From Euptelea pleiosperma (lineage: Eukaryota > Streptophyta > Magnoliopsida > Ranunculales > Eupteleaceae), in assembly GCA_035048495.1 (NCBI GenBank), contig CM068552.1, positions 18,602,154 through 18,666,153 on the forward strand: a stretch of 64,000 bases of DNA. The letters are read 5' to 3'. Position numbers and translations under genes: made by a program. Of this stretch, positions 46,744-61,189 are shown in pieces (position 1 is the stretch's first letter; each line of letters begins with the position of its first letter). Under the pieces are notes generated by a model. The model was given only the letters and a program-made list of their open reading frames with translations, searched no databases and had not been told where the DNA came from.

Positions 46744-49700
46744 TTACAATGGATCATCTTCATCATTGATGAAAGCTTGATCTACTCCATAACCTTCAAC
46801 AACAACTCCGTCGACATCATCCCTAACCCAACTGACATCATCATTGGAGTCGGATTCCTGTTGGTACAACCCGGGCTCATTTACTTGGAAAGTTTATTCT
46901 TCTAGGTCATCAATTGACACCATATCGTATGTGTCTTGTGGTTGTGTCTTTAATACAACGCGCCAATCAACATTGTTGATGTCTTGGACATAAAATACTT
47001 GTTGTGCTTGATTTGCGAGAATAAATGGTTCATTGGTATTTAAGGTTCGTTTGACATTCACATAGTTAAACCCATACTCATCTTGTCGGAATCCCGCATG
47101 AGTCAGGACATCATACCAATGACATTTAAATAACATGATTTGATTTTCACAAGGATACTGTAGCTCTAGAATATCATTTAAAATGCCATACTATTCGACG
47201 TTGCCTGTTGTTGGGTTCGTGTCTCTCGCACTTGCAAAGCTATTAGTCTCTGCAGTTATAAAAACTCTACTATTTTGAGTTTTTCTCTTTCTCTCTCTAT
47301 CTTCTGTGTGAAATCTAAACCCTTTTACAATATACCCCTTAAAAGATTTCACTGTCCAAGAAGGACCCAGAGATAACATTTTGAGAGATTCATGTACTTG
47401 CTCACCATTTAATCGCATTTGCGAGACCTAGGCATGTTTGAAAATAAGGTTAATACATTTAAATTATATATAATTACACTTCAAAAATAAAAGTGTTTAT
47501 ATGATATCTAAACCTTACATGTTGTTTAAACCATGAAGAAAACTCCTTGATATGTTTTAGTTCAACATCCCTAGGTCCCATACGTCGATTATTGGTATTG
47601 ATTATTAGTTTGTGTTGCCTGTACAATAAATAACACGTCAATAAGTACAAATTTATATGAAATACATACCGAAAGTAGATTTGGAACGATTAGTCTTACT
47701 CAATAAATGGAGCGACTTCAGGGCAGTTGTTCAACACATAGAGATGAGCTTATTCCTAGTCAAGGTTGCTTAGCATGTATGTTGTAGCCTTCCCTATGGC
47801 ACGACCAATTCCTGTGAAAATGGATAACTTCCCAAGTGATTCAGCATCAATAGCATCGCTATTCCGTTGTGGCCAGTTGAATCTCGTTTCAATGTCATGC
47901 AAGTATCTCGAGCAAAATATCAATGATTCTTCACAAATATACCGTTCGACAATTGACCCTTCCGGATAATTTTTATTTTGAACATATGTTTTGAGCCTAT
48001 GCAAGTACCTCTCAATTGGATACATCCACCGATATTGTATGGGTCCGGCCACCTTGGTTTCATCGGCTAGATGAATGGGCAAGTGCACCATTATATCAAA
48101 AAATGCCGACGGAAAGATCATTTCTAATTTGCAAAGTGTTACAACAATCTGCGATTCAAGTTGCTCCAATTCCTTGACATTCAACACCTTCGAACATAAC
48201 TACCTGAAGAACGTGGACAACTCAATCAAAATTGAACACACATTCTTTGGTAAGTTACCACGTATTGTAAGCGGAAGAAATTGTTGTATGAGAACATGAC
48301 AATCGTGACTCTTGAGCCTCGAGATCTTGTACTGCTTCACTTGAACACATCGTGAGAAATTAGACGAATAACTATCTAGAACCTTCACATCTTTCAAGAT
48401 TTGACAGAACTTCCTTTTCTCAACCAAAGACATCGTGTGACATGCAGCGGGAAGTAAAAGTTTTCTCCCATCTGGAATGGGGTGAAGTTCATTCCTTATA
48501 CCCATTAATTTCATATCCAGACGAGCCTTCAGGTTATCTTTAGAACCCTCCATATTTAACAGTGTCTCGATCACATTATCACACACATTCTTTTCAATGT
48601 GCATAACATCCAAATTGTGCCGCAACAAGAGATCTTTCCAATACGGCAATTCAAAGAAAATGCTCTTATTTTTTCAATTCTTAGGTAGATTGCAATCATC
48701 CCTCTTTCTCTTCCTCCCAGTTTTATCCTTATCTGACTTCTCAAATGTTATCTGCTCGTAGTCCCGTAATTGGTCGAGCACATCCCCACCGGTCAATGGT
48801 TTTGGAGCATTTTTTAATTCTTTTATGCCATTAAACGACTTCTTATTATGTCGGAATTTATGATCAGTTGGTAGGAATCGACGATATCCCAGGTAATATT
48901 CTTTGTGTCCTTCTTGCAATTTGACTGAACAAGTATCCTTGTGGCATGAGGGATAAGCAAGTTTTCCCTTAGTGCTCCACCCTGACAAGTTTGCAAGTGC
49001 AGGGAAGTCATTAATAGTCCATATGACTCCTACATGACATCGAAAATTTTATTTTAAAGAGGCATCGTATGTCTCAAATCCATCTGTCCATAATTCATTC
49101 AATTCTTCGATCAATGGTTGCAGGTACACATCGATGTCATTCCCAAGAGCCTTAGGACCAGGAATAAGCAACGTCAACATGAAAGAAGTTTGTTTCATAC
49201 ACATTCATGGCGGCAAATTATATGGAATAATAATTACGGGCCATGTACTGTGAGGAGTACTCGTATAACTAAAAGGAGTGAAGCCATCGCTCCCTATCCC
49301 AACTCTAACATTCTTCTGTTCAGAAGCGAACGATGGGTATTTCTCATCTAAAGCTTCCTACGCCTTGGAATCTAGTGGATGCCTCAACACACCATCTTTT
49401 GTACGACCCTCGGCATGCCATCTCATGTGTTCGGCTGTTTTTGTACACATAAACAACCTCTGAAGTCTTGGTCTCAACGGCAAATAATGCAAAATCTTTG
49501 TAGGTATTTTCTTATCCTCTGTAGGCGAAGTGGAAGCATCTTCAGTAGACTGACGTGTAATCAATTTCCACCTGGACTCACCACATACGACGCATTCATT
49601 TGCGGTCTCATACTCCTTCCAGTATAGCATGCAGTCATTCGGACATGCATCTATCTTCGTATAATGTATCCTGAGATCCCGAATGATCTTTTTGGATTCA

Positions 49701-50269
49701 TAATGATTCTTTGGCAACGTTTAATCAACAGGAAGTGCCTCATTTAACAATTCAAGCAACATGTCGAATGATTTGTTACTCCATCCGTTAAGACATTTCA
49801 AGTGTAACAACCGTACAATAAAAGATAATTTTAAAAATTTTGTGTAACTTGGGTATAGGTTAGTCTTGGTATCCTTTAACAATTCATAAAATTTATTCGC
49901 TTTCGAATTTGGCTCAATCGATCCAGTCTCATTCAATTCATTCTCCTCTTCATGATCAAAGTTCGCCATTCCATATGCATATTGTAACATTCCTTGCATA
50001 TCATCACGCTCGTCAGCCTCATCACTCATATATTCATTATCATACTCCCCATGGTATAACCAGACGGTATAATCCGATATTATCCCAATCAATACTAGGT
50101 CCCAATATACTTCTAGTCGATCCTTTAGGAACGCATGACAATATTTTTTACATGGACACTTGATCTTGTCTTCATACTCTGAATGAGAAAATGCAAAATC
50201 CAAGAATTGTTCTACTTCGTTTAGATACTCGGGGCTATTTCTTGGCTTCCCAACCCAACTTTTATCCAT
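46744..50269 (-). pseudogene. TNP2-type CACTA transposase, copy B, broken
   Basis: The N-terminal transposase-associated domain is open from ATG 50269 and keeps the tryptophans that are stops in copy A. The Tnp2 core, DUF4218 and DUF4216 follow as in copy A, with no solo LTR. Private stops are at 49721-49723 (Glu to TAA), 48200-48202 (Gln to TAG) and 47191-47193 (Tyr to TAG). Stops shared with copy A are at 49358-49360 (Trp to TAG) and the TAG about 50 codons before the end. The shared stops show that the gene was already defective when duplicated. Confidence 0.88.
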
Positions 50270-51524
50270 CAGAAGATCTCCTTCAAAATGACGCCACCTT
50301 CAACTAAAATTAAGTATGTTGTTACACACAACTCAAATGCACATGCATCTACTTCCTATCTCCTCTCTAAAGGGTGGGTTGATCCTATCCCATTCAGGAA
50401 TGCATAATCTCTGGTACGCTCAATAGCCAAGTGATTATTTCTCTTTGAAGGAAAATTTCGGCAGCATTTCCCCATAGTTCTCTAACTACACGACTTAGAC
50501 TAGGGGCAAACATGTCATATTGTCTAAATATGTACCCAGAGAACAAGAGGAATGCTCGCCGAAACTGTTTTCCAAATGAAAGTAAACACTTTAACTACTG
50601 ACTGTACCAGAGATTATGCATTCCCAAACTGTCCAAAGGGACAATTCAAGAATCAACAGCAGACAATTACTCCTTATCACCAAAAAGACAAAAAAGTTGT
50701 TAACTTGAATTTAGTCTCAAATGAGAACCAAACGTCATAGTTTACAACTAATCTATTCCAAATAGGTGATAAGCCACATAATTGTCACAAAGTGATTCTT
50801 GAACAGGAGCTCTAAGATTTAATGTATATATATGCATGATGTGTGTGTGTGTGCACAATTCACATTTATATACAACATAAAATTAAGATTAATTAACAAT
50901 TACTAACTAAGAACATAAAAAATAGAAACAAAAATCCGATCCAATATCTAGAAAGCTTATTGAAAGTGTGAATTAGGATTCATAAAAAAGTGTGAATTAG
51001 CATAACACTAATTATATTCAAAGCAATTGAAATGGGACAAACAATAACATCATTAAACATTAAACTAACAGTATTACTTAGTGATAAACTCATAGTACAG
51101 TGAACAAATCCTTCAGAACTTTGGAAGAAACTTGGTAAGGCTTGAGCAAAAGTATTACTATGTGCTTACAAATCAAAGGGACTCCTCTAAAGGGTTTATC
51201 CTTTCTAAAGTGTGTTGATGAATGTTAAAAGTCTTTTATTCCCTTGCTTCCATCATTTTAAATTATGTGCTTCTACATTGAAATGTTTGTTGTCATGCAA
51301 AACTAGGGAAACTAACTGCAAATTTTGTAGGAAAATATGGTCCTTAAATGTAATCTACCTCACACTATATAGGCGTCAGTACCAAGTCATCGATCGAAAC
51401 GGATCGATTTGTGAGAATGAATTCTCACCTATCTTGATGGGAAATGATTTTCGGGCTTAGTAGGGAAAATAACCTAGATTTAAATGGCTTTGTAGCAAAA
51501 ATTATACATATTTAAAAGGGTCGG
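50270..51524. other. 5' intron/leader region of the copy B transposase, no gene seen
   Basis: Counterpart of 21124-22384, AT-rich, with a GT microsatellite near 50.84 kb. Confidence 0.5.
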
Positions 51525-51604
51525 ATTGCTTTGTGGCCGTCGGTATAACTATTGTTACCGACGAACTTCGCTGGCCGTCGGTGTATCCAATTTTTCCTGT
51601 AGTG
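51525..51604 (-). mobile_element. CACTA right-end remnant inside CACTA copy B
   Basis: Counterpart of 22385-22462: GGCCGTCGGT motifs then TTTTTCCTGTAGTG, followed directly by MITE arm sequence. Confidence 0.7.
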
Positions 51605-53047
51605 CACCCCTTTGGAGGAAGTAAATACCAAAAAGCAGCCTCATTGGTCATTTCTAATTGTTGGATTCGAGTATTATTCATAGTGGTTTCTAACACTTGG
51701 ATTCAAGTATTCAAATCCAACGGATAGAAATCACCAATCAGACTGATTTTGGTGTGTATACACTTGGGGTTGGCCAAACATTCATGGGGTCAATGTGCTT
51801 GAAAGATTTCCATATGGCATTTTGGAATCAAAGTTTTTTCTCTCTGGGCGAGACCATAACCGTCGGTTGAAGCTAAACTGCTAAGTATGAAACAGTAGTC
51901 ATCAACCTGCTTCCATGACTATTGAATCCCAACCCTAATCATGAAAGGTAAGAAATGCTTAAAACAATAACTGTATTTTAGTTTCTAATTTTGCTTTCAA
52001 TAGAAAGAGAAGACCAAGTTCCGAGTTCATTTGACGTTTTAGAGAACAACTTTAAAGATTTACGAACTTGTTAAGAAAAATAAAAACCTTTCCCTTTATA
52101 TTACTTTAAAGTAAATACTTTTAAAAGGTATTTTAAATCCATAAAAAATATTTTAAACTACAACAAACAAATACCCTTTAAATATCCTATTTTACATTTG
52201 TAATACAAGGTGTGTGTGTGTTACAATTTTTAGTACCTATCTTGTGGCATAGATATGATTATTTCAACACCAATTTCCTCTTGTACAGCACGTTCGAACT
52301 TCTCAATAGAACCCAAATTCTAGGTTCCCCTTAGCCTAACTTTATGTTGCAACCATTTACTACACCATTGCCAAAACATTTTGTTTATTAGGCTGCAATG
52401 ATGTTGTGTCAATCCCCAATTAGGCTGCAATGCTGATGCGCTCTCTACAGACTTCATTCTCCATTTTTATTCCTTTGTGGTTTCTCCTAGTAACTAAGCT
52501 TCCATCTCTTTCTCATGAAAAGCTCATAGATATATCAAAAACTAACATAACTTATGAAAAATGTGACCACTCAGTGTCAGTTTTTACTATGAAAATCGAC
52601 ATATATACCACACGAGTTGAATAATAAACCAAGTAATATGAAGTGCTTCAACACGAGTAGACAGATATGTGAGCAAAATAAGTTCCTGTGAAAAATTCAA
52701 ATGCAAAGGGTACCTTTATAGGAGGTAGTCAAAAGTTCATACACTCCAAAACGAGCTCCCACTCCTAAAATTGTCTCCAATGTCGTGCATCCAAACCACT
52801 ATACGAACCTAAAACATTCATATCATAAAAGAGAATATTGTATTAATTAACAAGATAAGTTCCTGTTAATGGTTGCACGGGGTGAAAATATAAGGGGGTT
52901 CGACCAGCAGCGGAGCCAAGCTTTTTTTCAAGGGGGGGCACCAAAGCTAGATACGAGTAACCGGGTAATGGCTAGTAGACCAAAGACCAGGGGTACAGGG
53001 GGAGAAGGGAGAGTAAAACTTTGATGGCAGTAGGCAATCATCGAAGC
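51605..53047. other. degraded MITE then intronic AT-rich sequence, no gene seen
   Basis: 51605-51795 is the counterpart of the MITE at 22463-22660. The remainder matches 22661-23944. Confidence 0.5.
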
Positions 53048-53320
53048 CGATGACAACCCACAATATGTGCCACGTGGCACATTATTAGAGGACGCTGACC
53101 TTATGGATGTTTGGCCAATCTCTAGATGGGCCTACAAATCAAAAGTCAACCTGATTAGTGATTTAAAGCCTTTGGATCCTTGTACCCAAATAATGGTGAA
53201 GAATGATCAAATTCCCACGGTTAAAATCAACCCATGAAAATGACTCCAATCCAAAGCTTATAAATCATTAATTGGGCTGATTTTTGGTTTGTAGGCCCAT
53301 CTGGGGATGGGTCTGTAGAT
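53048..53320. mobile_element. MITE, copy B counterpart of 23945-24200
   Basis: Same inverted arms (GGATGTTTGGCCAATC on the left, GGGGATGGGTC on the right). It has retained an AAAGCCTTTGGATCC segment that is lost in copy A. Confidence 0.65.
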
Positions 53321-53457
53321 AATTACATATCTACGTAAGATTGTGTAGGCCCCACTGTAGGCCCAAAAATTTTATATTGTGCCAGAATTGGACTGGTCTA
53401 TTACCACTGACTATGCATCTCGATCTTTTAGTAAAACTTGCTGACCATCGATAAGCA

Positions 53458-53733
53458 CTGACCACCCATAATATGAGCCACGAGGTACACTCTTCGAGGA
53501 CGCTGACCGTATAAATATTTGGCCAATCCCTAATTGGACCCACAACCAAAAATCAGCCTGATTAGTGATTTCAAGCCTTCGGATCTTTGTACCTAAATAA
53601 TGGTAAATAATGCTCAAATTACTACGGTTAAAATCAACCCATGAAAATGACTTCAACTAACGCTTAGAAATCATTGATCAGGTTGATTTTGGGTTTATAG
53701 GTCCACCTAAGGATTGACCAAACATCTATAGTC
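53458..53733. mobile_element. MITE, copy B counterpart of 24338-24620
   Basis: Same arms and spacing as in copy A, with few substitutions. Confidence 0.65.
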
Positions 53734-53874
53734 AAGCTGTCATCAAAGTTTTATTCCTGTGTGAGGCTCTAGGGCAAGAAGTGAAGGGTTTTGAAATTGA
53801 AAGATCACGATGTAACTAGTTATAGCTCAAACTTTGAGCTAGCACCATATTTGTAACTCTGCTGCTGCCACCTG

Positions 53875-54110
53875 AGCCGACTGACCGCATGGATGGTTAG
53901 CTAGCCCACCCCTTGGTAGACACGGATACAAAATATCAGCTTGTTTGATGATATTTACTATTGATTTTAGTACTCAAAATATTGGTTGAATTGAACGGCT
54001 ATAATCACTCCTTAAAAAGTTCTAAAATCTAATGGCTAAAGAATACCAATCATAGTGATACTTATCCACTAAGGAGTGGACTAAACTTCCATGCGGTCAG
54101 TGGACCAGAT
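53875..54110. mobile_element. second-family MITE, copy B counterpart of 24755-24990
   Basis: ACTGACCGCATGGATGG on the left and CCATGCGGTCAGTGG on the right. Confidence 0.55.
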
Positions 54111-54569
54111 TGCAATGGAGAGTTCCCCTGGCCCCTATGTGGCTCCGCCGCTGGGTTCGACTCAACTCCAGTTGAGAGGGAAACCTATCCACCCCAAACC
54201 CATCAAAACCCCCAAACCCCCAAACCCAGTCTTACAGTTTCAAACCCCAAATGCCATGATCAAAACCCTTAACATCAAAAAAAACCCCAAATCCATTCCA
54301 AAACCTACTGTGAGAGGGAACAGAGAGAGAGAGAGAGAGAGAGACCCAAAGAGAAAACTTACCGGAGAAGCAGTGGCAGCATGGGCGGTACGCGGTGGTG
54401 GGTGTTGCAGCGGTACGCGACGGTGGTTTTTGGAGCAGTACGCGGCGGAGAATGGCAAGAAGAGGGGAGGGGTTTAGGAGGAGAGGGGGGTTTTGGAGGA
54501 GAGGGTTAAGTCGATTTTTCATTCGCGCGCAGAGAGAATGAAAAATCGACTAATTTTTTTATTATTTAT

Positions 54570-54828
54570 AACATACTTTTACCGACGGTCATATGACCGT
54601 CGGTATACATTGATTTTACCGATGGCCAACATTGACCATCGGTATATTTGGCTTTTACCGACGGTCAACGTAAACCTGTCGCTATAGACCCCAATTTTTC
54701 CCACCAAAACTTCCCGCTAATCTCTGTATTGGCTTTTAGCTACAGTCCGAATTGTGACCACTGCTATAAGTAACAATACCGACCAATTTATCTGACCATC
54801 GGTAAAAATCCGTCGCTAAATCCGTATT
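54570..54828. repeat. right subterminal repeats of CACTA copy B
   Basis: ACCGACGGTC-type palindromes; better preserved than in copy A, for example ACCGTCGGTA where copy A has ACCATCGGTA. Confidence 0.8.
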
Positions 54829-54924
54829 TTCGTGTAGTGCCTCTAAAGTAAATAAAAAAACAAAACTAGAAATATTGTCGTAGTACTGCAACTTATACGT
54901 ATTTTGGCCATAACTCCCTCAAAT

Positions 54925-55345
54925 CATGTTCGAATTGGGTTATGCCGCGGGGTCGATGGGTGTTATGCTGAGAGGGTGGCCCAAGGTGGATCTCTTAGCT
55001 ACAGGGGCAGGATTTTGTGGAGGATGATCCCGTTTGTAGTCATATGTGGCATTTGGTGGGAGAGGAATAGGAGGGTTTTTAGAGGAGAAGAAGTCTCTCT
55101 CCAAGACATCATCATTAGTACTAATTAGGCTTCTCTCCATATTTGGGAAAGCATTTTCACCGAGTTGAGGAGCACTTTTTTTAGTGATATGGTTTTTATG
55201 TTTGATACTTTGTTGATAAGGTAGTGTCGGTGGTTGCCCTTGCTTTTTTGCTTCTGTTTTAGCCCAAGCAGGGGCTGTCCTCTCTGTATTTCCTAGATCT
55301 TCTCGATCTCTTTTTTATATGTTTATTGACTTTTAAAAAAAAAAA
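54925..55345 (+). pseudogene. 5'-truncated LINE (L1) 3' end, copy B
   Basis: Same fragment as 25850-26272, with the frame preserved through ILWRMIPF and GIWWERNRRVFRGEE to a stop at 55126-55128. The poly(A) run is at 55335-55345. It remains a fragment of ORF2 with no RT or endonuclease domain. Confidence 0.78.
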
Positions 55346-57260
55346 TGCAACATCGAAGCACCTTTAACATAGAAAATATAGCCATACATAAAATGCTGAT
55401 ATTCGACTACATCACCACATTTGACCACAGTTTGACTACTGTTGACAACACTACTTTAGCTTCATTTGAATTCTTTGACTATGAATGACATGCCTCAGAC
55501 TCAATTTGCATCACTGAGACACCCAAATTGGCACTACTATCACATCAAGATATCCAAAGTGACAAAGAAAATGTGCTGCCTGAGAGATCTTGTTGTGCCA
55601 AGAGAGAGATGTGAGCCGAAACAGGGATTGCAAAAGTGCGAGCCCCGATCCTCGGTCCAAGATGAAGAAATCAATGCCGCCCAAGGATTTATATATGGTG
55701 TGGAGACGTCTCTCCCCTTTTTAACAAAACCATATTCTAGATTTCAAAACCACCATTGTTTTTAAAATAAAAACAAGCCAGCACATCTTGTTATTTTCTT
55801 TGAGTAAAGAATCTTCTTTTTTTTGTAAAGTATGTTGACTTCTTTCCTTCTTTTCTAAAAACCACATAAAATTTTCCAAAACCTCTTTTTTAAATTTCAA
55901 AATCCAACTTTTCCTATTTGGAAAGGATGAGACACATCTTCATCTTTTAGCAATTTTCAACTATTGACTTTCCAAAGAAAACCATTTCGTCTTTTAGCAA
56001 ATAAAACTTGAGTCACTTTTTTTTATATTAAAGAAATGTCTTGAACTTATTTTTTCATTAAAATAATATTTTCTTACTTCATTTCAACATCAAAAGGTTT
56101 TCAAATATGCCAACCGACCATCCTTGTTTTGGGAAAAGAGATATTTTCTTTTTAAAATATCAAAACTCATTTTTTTAGTATTAAAATCTTTTGCTTGGAA
56201 AGAGAAAAAAATACACCGGCCATATTCTTTTGGTAATATCCCACTTATTTGCTAAAATGATTATTGCATACTACGTATTTATCCATTGTGTTGACACGGT
56301 TCTTTACATTGGATCATCAACTTGGCCCACCAATTCGGCCCACATCTTGGCAGTGTGGCATACTAGCCTTTTTTGGATTTAAATTCTTGTGATTGGATTT
56401 GGGCTTGACCGTCTTTGAGAGTGAGCTTTGGTATTGGGCCGTAGCACCGGGTTATATCGAGTCATTGAATTTGTACTTTAGCACCCATCTTTAGGCATTG
56501 GGTTGGCTCACCTACACAAACAACAATGAAATTAATGTAAGCCCATTATCATGAAAGTCCCGAAATGCCTTTATGATCATGAAATTCCCTAGATGTGAGA
56601 AAAGTCATGAAAATGGATAGTTCTCTACTTTATATGTAAGAAATAGAGATTTATGTAGGAAACTCTTGATAACACCTTGGGGTAAATAGGAAAAAATGTA
56701 TAAAATGACGAGTTATCACCTACCCCTATCGCTTTCCAAATTAGGATTTTGTTCAGCTTTGACAAACATTGTTGTGAATGCTCTAGTGGACGACACTCCA
56801 CGAGGTCTCTTTTCTTCCTCTTACTTTTACTGTTTGGAGTCATACCTGGACAATTCCTCAGTTATCTTTCATAGCATGCTTTGAGACTGATCTCATGCTC
56901 GCTAGATTGTTAAAGTTTTGACACAGGATTATGATAACAGTGTTGGGATGGTGACAATACCAGAGTTTGGATTGGGAGGCATGGCTTTCTCACTAAAATG
57001 TGCACCCGAATGATGGTCTACCAATCTCACACTGACAGAGGAGGTACATGCAGAATGGGACCCATCTTTTGATGGATAGATTCACTCCAGAAACCAATCT
57101 GATTAGATGATAATAACCACTAGATTTATTGCAGTATCCACTGTCAATGAATATTAGCGAGCAATCTAGAAAAAAGAAATATTTCATAGAGCTGATGGTT
57201 ACAGTTATCTAATCGTATTGGTATTTTTGGCGAAGATTTAGGTGGGATGTATTGAATAAT
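55346..57260. other. anonymous sequence of duplication copy B, no gene seen
   Basis: Counterpart of 26273-28200. Confidence 0.5.
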
Positions 57261-59470
57261 GGGTGTGGATGGGAGGTGGGACCGCATGTGAACCATCACC
57301 AAACACCCTCTAGATGGGGATTGCCGGATTTGTTTATAACAAAGGACGCCAGATCTGCACCGCACAGTAACGGTGTAAATTGGCCAGTCTTGGTCCTGGG
57401 CCTGACTTTTGGTATATTTTGAGTAGGCCTAAGCATGGAATCCTTGGTCATCAATCCAACTTTTCAAACGTTTACCAGCATTAGGACTTGCCTGACCAAA
57501 TTCCACACCATTTAAAAAGAAACTAACCATCCGATCAAGGACGCCTTCATGAGACAACCTATGAACGGTTCAAATTCAATACAAATGTGTATTAGTGGTC
57601 AATATTGAGGTAATCAGCCAGGCGTTGCTGTGAATTTTGGGCTGTCCCATAACTAGCTAGGGCATGAAATTGGCCGGATCCTATGGATGATCGATCATTA
57701 TCTGGTTCTGTCTTGACCCAGATCCAGATCGGATGGCCCACACCATTAGCATCTGAACCATACTCTCTAATCCTTATTGAATGACCCAAATCCAGTATAT
57801 TGATTAGTTATATAATCACAAACACAATCATCCAAAGGATCCGAATGAATCCAAGACGGCCAAACAGTACTGGATCGTCTTAAGCACATTCAGACCTGAA
57901 ATCAATTGGACTCGGGTCAGGTCAGGTCCCCTAGATCCATATTCGTCCATTTTGTATTTGGGATACATTTTGAGGATCCAAATCAGTTATAGAATAGGTG
58001 TTGACTGGGTCAGGAGGATTGAACCGGTCCTTTTCTTGCAATCCAAATCTAGTTTCCTTATTCGACACAAGTTACTTGGTACGTAACAAATCTATAAATA
58101 CCCCCCTATCTTTGTTGTTTAGAGAACCCTAAACTCTTTCTTTCTTTCTTTCTTTGCACTTGGGTGGGTCCCCCATCTGCCTCTCCGAGTTACAGCAGGC
58201 TATTCGCGACCTTACGATCTAGGTGGTGCATGCCCCCACTCTACTTGCGGGTCTTGATCTCTGTAATCCATGCGGAAAGGCATGCATGTTGTTTTCTCAC
58301 AGTTGGACAATAAAGGCAAGAGCCGCACGTAGAATGGGGACGCCATCTACACTCTCTTACGTACGTGTTCGATTGCAACCGAAGATAGTCCGTTACCACA
58401 AGGTACGTAGTGTCTAAAGTCGAATAGATCAGATGGTCTTTTTTTTTCTGGAGATCAAAAGATCAGATGGTCTCTATCATCCAACTGCTTTGACTTTGAC
58501 CTCGGGGATCTCCAACGTGGGGCATATCAAAAGGTGGGTCATAAACACCTGTACATGCAGTGCACAAGCAAGGGCCGGGTGTACATTTTAACCTGCACCT
58601 GCATGCATGGCACATCACATGCAGATATTTCAGTATTCAGGACAATCATGGTGAAGATCATGATGATCATCACAGTGAGGTGATCATCTTCACCAACAAT
58701 TAGCAAAAGTTTCTCACCAAGAAAGGATCACCAAGAAAGGAGTCTACAGTGGGCGAAGAAGGTAAACTGTTTCTTTCTTTCTCTTTCTTTCTCTTTCTTT
58801 CTTCATTTGTTAGTACTTCAATTTTTCCTGATAAGCTTCTTGATTTTTACATTTTTCTTGGTAATGTTCACAAGTTCCCCAAAGAACTGCTTCTCCAACA
58901 ATGTTGGATTCATCTCTGCACCAATTTCTTCCAAATCAACTCATGGTAGAAAACAACATCCTACGTCTACCAATAGTCTCAACATAAACAAAACATATCA
59001 AGCCAGCCTTCAACGACTGAATTGGTCGTTTCTGCCACCAATTTACAGAAGGGATACACGACCTCTGATCTAGGTGGACTCCCATTCTATGTAAGAACCT
59101 TGGTTCTGGCAATCCATGAAGAAAGGCATATTGTTCTTCTGCAGTTGGATAACTGAAGCAAGAACCAAGAACATAGAATGGGGACACCATCTAGCCCTAC
59201 ACGTTCGATTGCAACCTTGATCTTGGTTCTGGCAATCTGCCACCAATTAATTTCTTGGTTTGGGTATAAAACCCCCCTTTTTTTTTTTTTTGTGAGAGTG
59301 AGAAATTTTGTGAGAGACTTTGGATTTTGGTGGGTGTGGGAAAAGCTCTTTGTTGAAGAAGCTTGTACACCTTGTAATTTTGTGATCTCCATAATGAAAA
59401 AGAAGATTCCCTTGTTGTTGCCCGTGGACGTAGGCATACTGCCGAACCACGTAAATATTTGTGTCTCCGT
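57261..59470. repeat. Y unit, copy B
   Basis: Same parts as 28201-30404. From the GAAGAAGGTAAACTG landmark onward it is almost identical to copy A. Block R1 differs at several C/T and G/A sites, and a 14-bp segment (CACCAAGAAAGGAT) is duplicated near 58720. Confidence 0.65.
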
Positions 59471-60834
59471 GTTTCTCTTTTTCTTGCATTATTTTATTTA
59501 CTTTCTCGTAGATCCGGTAGTGTGCTGCATTACCATAAGGTAGTGTGTAGTTATCACTGTTCCCTGGTGTGAAGGGGCAGATTCGGGTACGTTGGGCAAA
59601 TTATATCCACACCCACCTGATTATTATTAGGTCTGAAAGGTGGATCTGACGTGGCTTCTACCGAGTGATTGGGTAAAATGTTTTCATACCAGGGTACCCT
59701 GACCTGACCCAATTAAGAATCAGGTAGAAATGAATGGACCAGAACCAACTAAGAATATTCTGGTTCGGGGTTTGTGATCAGGGTGATGAGGTATACCCAT
59801 TGACACTCCTCTAAATTGATATATTGTTTCTCAATTACAAGTCGAGAAGAAATTTAAAATGTGAAAGCTATACATATCTATCAATGGTAAATGCTGAGTT
59901 TACGTACTATAGGCCCCATTCGTCGGTCCCACCCACGCAAAAAAGATCTTGTAGTTCAATATTTAACATGGTTGGATGATCTCAACCATCCAATTTACTC
60001 AACGTGTTTTTACGATGGTTCAGAAAAAAAAAACTATGGACTAGAGCAGGAAATTCAAAAGTTCAGATGAGATCTCCCCAAACCTTTAGCTCTTAAAGAT
60101 CTTTATCATCATCAGAAGTTATTGCTGTGGTGTACAGCAACAGGTAATGTTTTTTTCCAGAACGTGATCTACATTCCACGAGCTTTTTGCTCCACTTACA
60201 CTACTGGAAAAAAAAAGAAAAAAGAAAAAGAAAAAGAACACAAGAAAGGTCGCTGAAAATAATCATGTAGGTGATTGCTAAATTCCTATAAAGTTGCAGT
60301 CCCCTTATGGAGAGACGAAGAAAAAGGAAAATAATGGAAAATAGAATAAAAGATAAAAGCATTATCAGGATCTTGTAGGTTAGAACTATTTATGATCAGA
60401 AAAATTAGAACCGTATGATCTATCCCATTCTTTTTTGTGGCTCATGAATATCTGGGTTACTGATTAGAATATGATTTAGAATTGGTTGGAGCCCAAAATG
60501 TTTGGGGTTGCACCGGGTCAGCCTGTTTTTCTCAAGATCAATATCAATATCAAAATTTAATACCTAGAGAATATGCTACAAACTTTGGAAATATGGGGGA
60601 ATGTTAGTTTTCCCTCGCGATTTCGTGCTAAGTCTTAGTAATATGGCGAGGAAGCCGTTCTTTCTAGAACCTTCCCACCAATTTTGGTTTGATTAAATTT
60701 CGTGCTCCTCTAAGCGTTTGCATTAATATCTTATAAAAAAAAAGTGCAAGGAGTAGAATCTCTTTTGCATTTTAAGTAAACTAGGGCGACGCCATATGCG
60801 ATGCACATGCACCTTATGCTTGGCAACACCTTAC
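59471..60834. other. end of copia-like LTR fragment and anonymous sequence, no gene seen
   Basis: Counterpart of 30405-31769; the copia-like R/U5 signature continues to about 59529. Confidence 0.5.
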
Positions 60835-61121
60835 ACGTGGCACACTCTTTAGAGACCACTGACCGTATAGATGTTTGGCCCATCCCTACTTGGACCTACA
60901 TACTAGAATTCATTCTAATTAGTATAATTTTTATCTGTTGGATTAGAGCATTTTTCATGGTTTATTTTTAACCATGGATTTCTAGTAGTATTTCGGGTAC
61001 TCAGATTCAAAGGTCAGAAATCACTAATCAGACCGATTTTTGTTACATAAGTTCATCTAGGGATGGGCCAAACATCCATACTATCAATAGCCTCTAATAT
61101 TGTGCCATGTGGCTCACATTG
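60835..61121. mobile_element. MITE with long inverted arms, copy B
   Basis: Counterpart of 31770-32056; very few differences. Confidence 0.75.
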
Positions 61122-61189
61122 TGGGTCTATAATCGTCTATTTTTTTTCTTCTCATGGACAGTTTTGATGCTATGTGGGGATACAATATA

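Larger units (their letters stand above)
42490..54839 (-). mobile_element. CACTA (En/Spm) DNA transposon, copy B (12,350 bp)
   Basis: Ends are CACTACAGGAAAAA on the left and CGTGTAGTG on the right. The target duplication is a perfect CCT (42487-42489 and 54840-54842). Gene order is as in copy A. This copy lacks the solo LTR and shows the empty site. Confidence 0.95.
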